Below are positions 30,755 to 32,472 of a stretch of DNA of 32,472 bases, piece after piece. The position numbers and the translations under genes were made by a program. The stretch covers positions 1 to 32,472 of the forward strand of contig CBIHNH010000004.1 in assembly GCA_966211425.1 (NCBI GenBank). Direction: 5' to 3'. The notes beneath the pieces are model-generated. The model saw only the letters and a program-made list of their open reading frames with translations, was not told where the DNA came from and did no database searches. The number at the start of each line of letters is the position of its first letter. Position 1 is the stretch's first letter. Source of the stretch: CBIHNH01 sp966211425 (GTDB taxonomy: Bacteria; Patescibacteriota; Saccharimonadia; Saccharimonadales; Saccharimonadaceae).

Positions 30755-31249
30755 ATGGCAAACTTTTCATTTGACGTCGTCTCGGACTACGACAAAGCAG
30801 AAATCAACAACGTATATATGCAAGCCGAGCGTGAACTGGCCAATCGTTACGATTTCAAAAACACACCAGCAAAGCTCGAGTGGCTCGGCGACAAAACAGG
30901 GTTCGTTGCCACCGGCAACAGCGACATGCAGCTGGAGGCAATCATAGATATAGTGCGCCGAGGACTAATCAACCGGGGAGTTAGCACCAAAGTTCTTGAT
31001 CTTAGCAAAGACCCAACCACCAGCAACCTCAAAATGACCAAGGAAATCCCGTTCATCGCTGGGCTCGATGGCGATAAGGCAAAACAGATCACTAAAACCA
31101 TTCGTGATGCCTTCCCGAAGGTAAAACCGCAGATCCAAGGCGAAGCAGTCCGGGTCACCAGCAGCAGCAAAGACGACCTCCAAAAAGTCATGCAGTTGCT
31201 CGGTGATGCAGAATTTGGTTTTCCAGTTTCGTTTACTAACTATCGGTAG
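30755..31249 (+). CDS. yajQ: YajQ family nucleotide-binding protein
   Basis: The 164-residue protein has the full family outline: the N-terminal FDVVSDYDKAEINNVYMQA, RYDFKN, the NRGVSTKVLDL turn in the middle and the C-terminal EAVRVTSSSKDDLQKVMQLL. YajQ has two ferredoxin-like domains; homologues bind cyclic di-GMP, although whether this one does cannot be seen. AAGGAC stands 8 nt before ATG 30755, 10 nt after the cupredoxin stop, so it is probably co-transcribed with that gene. Confidence 0.95.
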   Translation: MANFSFDVVSDYDKAEINNVYMQAERELANRYDFKNTPAKLEWLGDKTGFVATGNSDMQLEAIIDIVRRGLINRGVSTKVLDLSKDPTTSNLKMTKEIPFIAGLDGDKAKQITKTIRDAFPKVKPQIQGEAVRVTSSSKDDLQKVMQLLGDAEFGFPVSFTNYR

Positions 31250-31277
31250 CTTCGACCAGCTAACACACCAGGTGAGC

Positions 31278-31307
31278 TTGTTGCATTATAGGCAAAAGTA
31301 GTATGAT
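31278..31307 (+). promoter_or_regulatory. Promoter of the secreted coiled-coil gene
   Basis: TTGTTG (31278-31283), an 18-nt spacer and TATGAT (31302-31307). The leader of about 30 nt holds AGGA shortly before ATG 31344. Confidence 0.5.
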
Positions 31308-31343
31308 AGTTAGACGACGATATAACGTAGTGATAGGAAACAT

Positions 31344-32003
31344 ATGAAAAAGTTCTCTATACCAATAGTTCTATTCGCGGCGGCTCTCGTAGTCGGCCTT
31401 CCGCTAACATCTTTTGCGCTGCTCGGGGAAATCACGCATAGCGTACGCACTACAACCGAGCATGTCCGCGGAACGGTCGAGTCTGCGCGTGATGCGGCGA
31501 TGCCTGAAGAAGTGCAGGTAAAGCGCCAGGAAATCCAAGCCCGCATCGATGCGAAACGTAGCGCCATTACCGACAAACTCTCCGGTCAGCGAGCTGAAAC
31601 CTGCGAAAAGAAAGAAACTACCATAAACCAAGTTCTCGATAATCGTTCTACTGCCGCGGAGCGTCACTTTAACACCTTCAAGAGCATCCGGGATCGACTC
31701 GACGCTTTCGTTGCCGAAAAACAGCTAAACATCGACAATGCCGAGGCGTTACGAAACATCCTCAACGACTCAGAGGGGAGTGCGCTCGCTGCTATAGAAA
31801 CCGCGAAAGTGACTGATTTTAGCTGTGAGAGTACCGACGCCCATTCGCCAGGCAAGATCGTCACCGAACAAGTCGCCGCTCAAAAAGAAGCCCTCAAAAC
31901 CTACCGAACTGACTTGAAAAATTACGCCGTTGCCGTCAAGAGCGCTGCGGTCAACAACCAGACCGTCGAAAACGCGGCAGAGGAGGGGTCACGTGAGCAA
32001 TAA
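31344..32003 (+). CDS. Secreted coiled-coil protein
   Basis: The 219-residue protein opens with a good Sec signal or anchor, MKKFSIPIVLFAAALVVGLP (positive start, hydrophobic core, small residues near 24-27). The rest is almost all helix-forming and charged (Glu, Arg, Lys, Ala), typical of a coiled coil, with two Cys that could pair (one in the RAETCEKK region, one in DFSCEST). No family is recognised. The next gene overlaps its end by 11 bp and encodes a pilin-like protein, so a surface or pilus role is inferred. Confidence 0.7.
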   Translation: MKKFSIPIVLFAAALVVGLPLTSFALLGEITHSVRTTTEHVRGTVESARDAAMPEEVQVKRQEIQARIDAKRSAITDKLSGQRAETCEKKETTINQVLDNRSTAAERHFNTFKSIRDRLDAFVAEKQLNIDNAEALRNILNDSEGSALAAIETAKVTDFSCESTDAHSPGKIVTEQVAAQKEALKTYRTDLKNYAVAVKSAAVNNQTVENAAEEGSREQ

Positions 32004-32256
32004 ATCACTTCGCCAGCGCGGCTTCGCACTCTTTGGTATCGTCATGGTCGTCGCGACCATCACCCTCGTCGGCCTCGTCGCTTTCCAGTTCCTCGAAGCC
32101 CAGGACAACACCCAGGTAGCAACCTCCGAACGACCAAAGACGGTCAAAGTTACTGACATCGAAACGACCGATGACATCGATGCCGTCACCGAGCAGCTCG
32201 ACACGACAGAGCTTGACGCGCTAGACGCTGAGCTCAGCGCCCAGTTTGACTTCTAA
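31993..32256 (+). CDS. Small pilin-like/single-helix membrane protein
   Basis: An 87-residue protein starting at GTG 31993 with a strong AGGAGG about 7 nt upstream, inside the end of the coiled-coil gene. The N-terminus reads RQRGFALFGIVMVVATITLVG, like a type IV prepilin: short basic leader, Gly-Phe cleavage point and long hydrophobic helix. The Glu5 of standard pilins is missing (Gly at that place), so it may be a minor pseudopilin or just an anchored peptide. The C-terminal 50 residues are acidic and Thr/Asp-rich. Its partner is the gene just upstream. Confidence 0.6.
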   Translation: MSNKSLRQRGFALFGIVMVVATITLVGLVAFQFLEAQDNTQVATSERPKTVKVTDIETTDDIDAVTEQLDTTELDALDAELSAQFDF

Positions 32257-32299
32257 ACGCCTAGACACCTCGCCTCTGTTTTGGTAGAGTAGGGAGGTT

Positions 32300-32313
32300 A
32301 AATTTGGCCTCAT
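32300..32313 (+). repeat. Copy of the tRNA-Glu 5' end (14-bp direct repeat, left copy)
   Basis: AAATTTGGCCTCAT recurs at 32389-32402, where it spans the first bases of tRNA-Glu. The left copy is followed by TGAGCC and CAAATTT, which can fold back on it into an acceptor-stem-like hairpin. Confidence 0.7.
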
Positions 32314-32345
32314 ATTAGAAATGTGAGCCACAAATTTTTCGGAAA

Positions 32346-32373
32346 CGGTCGAAAATATGTAAACACATTTTCC
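32346..32373 (+). other. AT-rich palindromic stretch before tRNA-Glu
   Basis: TCGGAAA (32339-32345) and TTTCCGA (32369-32375) form an inverted repeat around this stretch, with further imperfect pairing inside. It may be a processing or recombination structure; no promoter pair is clear in this 138-bp gap. Confidence 0.35.
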
Positions 32374-32394
32374 GACACGGTTCTCTCAAAATTT

Positions 32395-32469
32395 GGCCTC
32401 ATCGTCTAACGGTTAGGACACCAGGTTCTCATCCTGGCAATCGGAGTTCGATTCTCCGTGAGGTCACCA
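32395..32469 (+). tRNA. tRNA-Glu(CTC)
   Basis: Acceptor GGCCTCA/TGAGGTC with discriminator A and encoded CCA (32467-32469). The anticodon stem CCAGG/CCTGG encloses loop TTCTCAT, anticodon CTC at 32428-32430, reading GAG. The T-arm GGAGTTCGATTCTCC is standard. Confidence 0.96.
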
Positions 32470-32472
32470 AAG

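Noticed and set aside
1..32472. CRISPR arrays, insertion sequences, prophage genes or rRNA
   Set aside because: No spaced repeats, transposase or integrase motifs, phage structural genes or rRNA stretches were seen.
1..32472. Alternative genetic code (TGA as Gly)
   Set aside because: TGA ends exoIII and the 10193 gene at natural C-termini; conserved proteins show no internal TGA.

Overview
The window looks like a stretch of a Patescibacteria/CPR chromosome, most probably a Saccharibacteria (TM7)-type genome. This is an inference from gene content: a compact F-type ATP synthase operon with a very short delta subunit, a membrane-anchored clan GH-A hydrolase, stand-alone receiver and ParB-like proteins, a PEGA/beta-propeller protein, DUF3048, sortase and pilin-like surface proteins, and many orphan small proteins. 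Coding density is very high. TGA is a normal stop, so this is the standard bacterial code. I see no transposase, integrase, CRISPR array or rRNA.

Layout. Positions 1-3441 (minus): atpB-atpE-atpF-atpH-atpA, with atpA cut by the window edge. 3572-4991 (plus): small Cys-rich protein, glutaredoxin, then a short leader with a five-codon ORF and a terminator in front of two unknown genes. 4981-6612 (minus): ABC-F ATPase. 6659-6867 (plus): a good promoter, a strongly folded RNA and a terminator, with no normal gene. 6886-9517: a ParB-like protein divergent from an endonuclease III-like Fe-S protein, followed by a CobO-like ATPase and an orphan gene with its own promoter, leader and 17-bp terminator stem. 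10858-15835: glycan block (two GT4 transferases, a membrane-anchored glycoside hydrolase, an amylo-1,6-glucosidase-like enzyme). 15892-19169: smpB, then exoIII, MTH1-like Nudix, HAD phosphatase and a ribokinase-fold relic, mostly overlapping. 19208-21068: two unknown tandem paralogues ending at tRNA-Leu(CAA). 21275-25137: sortase, PEGA protein and an apparently frameshifted membrane protein. 25163-32256: gltX, DUF3048, histidine kinase and receiver, haem-type membrane protein plus cupredoxin, yajQ, and a secreted coiled-coil protein with a pilin-like partner. The window ends in tRNA-Glu(CTC).

The most striking genome-wide signal is promoter placement. For about ten genes that start transcription units (smpB, exoIII, gltX, cobO-like and others) a TATAAT-like -10 box, often with an extended TGn, ends only 6-11 nt before the start codon, so their mRNAs should be leaderless or nearly so. 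Genes inside operons, and a few with longer leaders, carry clear Shine-Dalgarno sites. Against this background the 4102-4189 leader reads as a leaderless five-codon peptide coupled to a terminator, and the 6694-6867 RNA as a structured RNA that also opens with a leaderless ORF. These two elements and the unnamed paralogue pair are the best candidates for undescribed biology here.
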